Assembly: GCA_021802745.1 (NCBI GenBank)
Contig: JAJZRK010000019.1
Coordinates: 1 to 17,485, forward strand
Origin: a bacterium
Lineage (GTDB): Bacteria; Gemmatimonadota; Gemmatimonadetes; Gemmatimonadales; Gemmatimonadaceae
Direction: 5' to 3'
DNA length: 17,485 bases
Shown one piece after another: positions 15,050-17,485 of the stretch; position 1 is the first letter of the stretch, and each line of letters opens with the position of its first letter. Below the pieces are notes generated by a model that did no database searches, had not been told where the DNA came from, and worked only from the letters and a program-made list of their open reading frames with translations. The position numbers were made by a program, and so were the translations under genes.

Positions 15050-15053
<4 letters not shown>
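14025..15053 (-). CDS. hom: Homoserine dehydrogenase, short form without ACT domain
   Basis: The 342-residue enzyme reduces aspartate semialdehyde to homoserine with NAD(P)H. The N-terminal Rossmann fold has GCGTVG (31-36) and VVIEVIGG (95-102). The catalytic part has TANKALIAAHG (122-132), GILNGTTN (176-183) and GFAEADPSRDLQGLDAADK (206-224), with K223 and the acidic residues expected for catalysis. It ends just after GAGGNATASAVLGDLL (320-335), so the C-terminal ACT domain of about 430-residue homologues is missing; threonine feedback through ACT is therefore not expected (inference). The ATG at 15053 overlaps the metX stop (ATGA). Its place after metY and metX points to a role in methionine synthesis. 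Confidence 0.93.
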
Positions 15054-17484
<2,431 letters not shown>

Positions 17485-17485
17485 G

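Overview
The window is 17.5 kb of GC-rich bacterial chromosome. Most genes show strong G/C at third codon positions, and several translation starts lack a clear Shine-Dalgarno sequence. The gene content (Lipocalin_5-type protein, SprT-like protease, CstA, metY-metX-hom, small secreted proteins without close relatives I know) fits a free-living high-GC Gram-negative, possibly Gemmatimonadota. That placement is inference only; there is no rRNA or tRNA here.

Layout. (1) 1-1799: a possible gene end at the left edge, a lipocalin-like protein, a small two-helix membrane protein broken by an apparent one-base frameshift (minus strand), and a divergent four-helix membrane protein (plus strand). (2) 1825-9509, minus strand: a complete type I restriction-modification locus, read hsdM, hsdS, a 321-bp gap, fic, hsdR, closed by a hairpin plus T-run terminator. 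hsdM/hsdS and fic/hsdR are each joined by an ATGA stop/start overlap, so the locus is two coupled pairs. The gap between them is AT-richer and holds a 9-bp motif in three copies. Just before fic lies a sigma70-like promoter whose -10 box is inside a perfect CCTAAAATA-N11-TATTTTAGG dyad. (3) 9643-11808, minus strand: an SprT-like zinc metalloprotease, a calcineurin-like phosphoesterase overlapping it, and a small secreted protein. (4) 11912-13969, plus strand: a CstA/BtsT-family transporter. (5) 14025-17427, minus strand: metY, metX and hom, joined by GTGA and ATGA overlaps, giving homoserine synthesis, its O-acylation and direct sulfhydrylation to homocysteine.

Main point of interest: a catalytically intact, self-inhibited class II Fic AMP-transferase with a C-terminal winged helix is translationally coupled to the restriction subunit and has its own operator-like promoter, separate from hsdM-hsdS. 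This suggests (inference) that Fic is an autoregulator and/or AMPylating modulator that controls restriction independently of modification. hsdS and the gap are visibly less GC-rich than hsdM, as expected for an exchanged specificity cassette.
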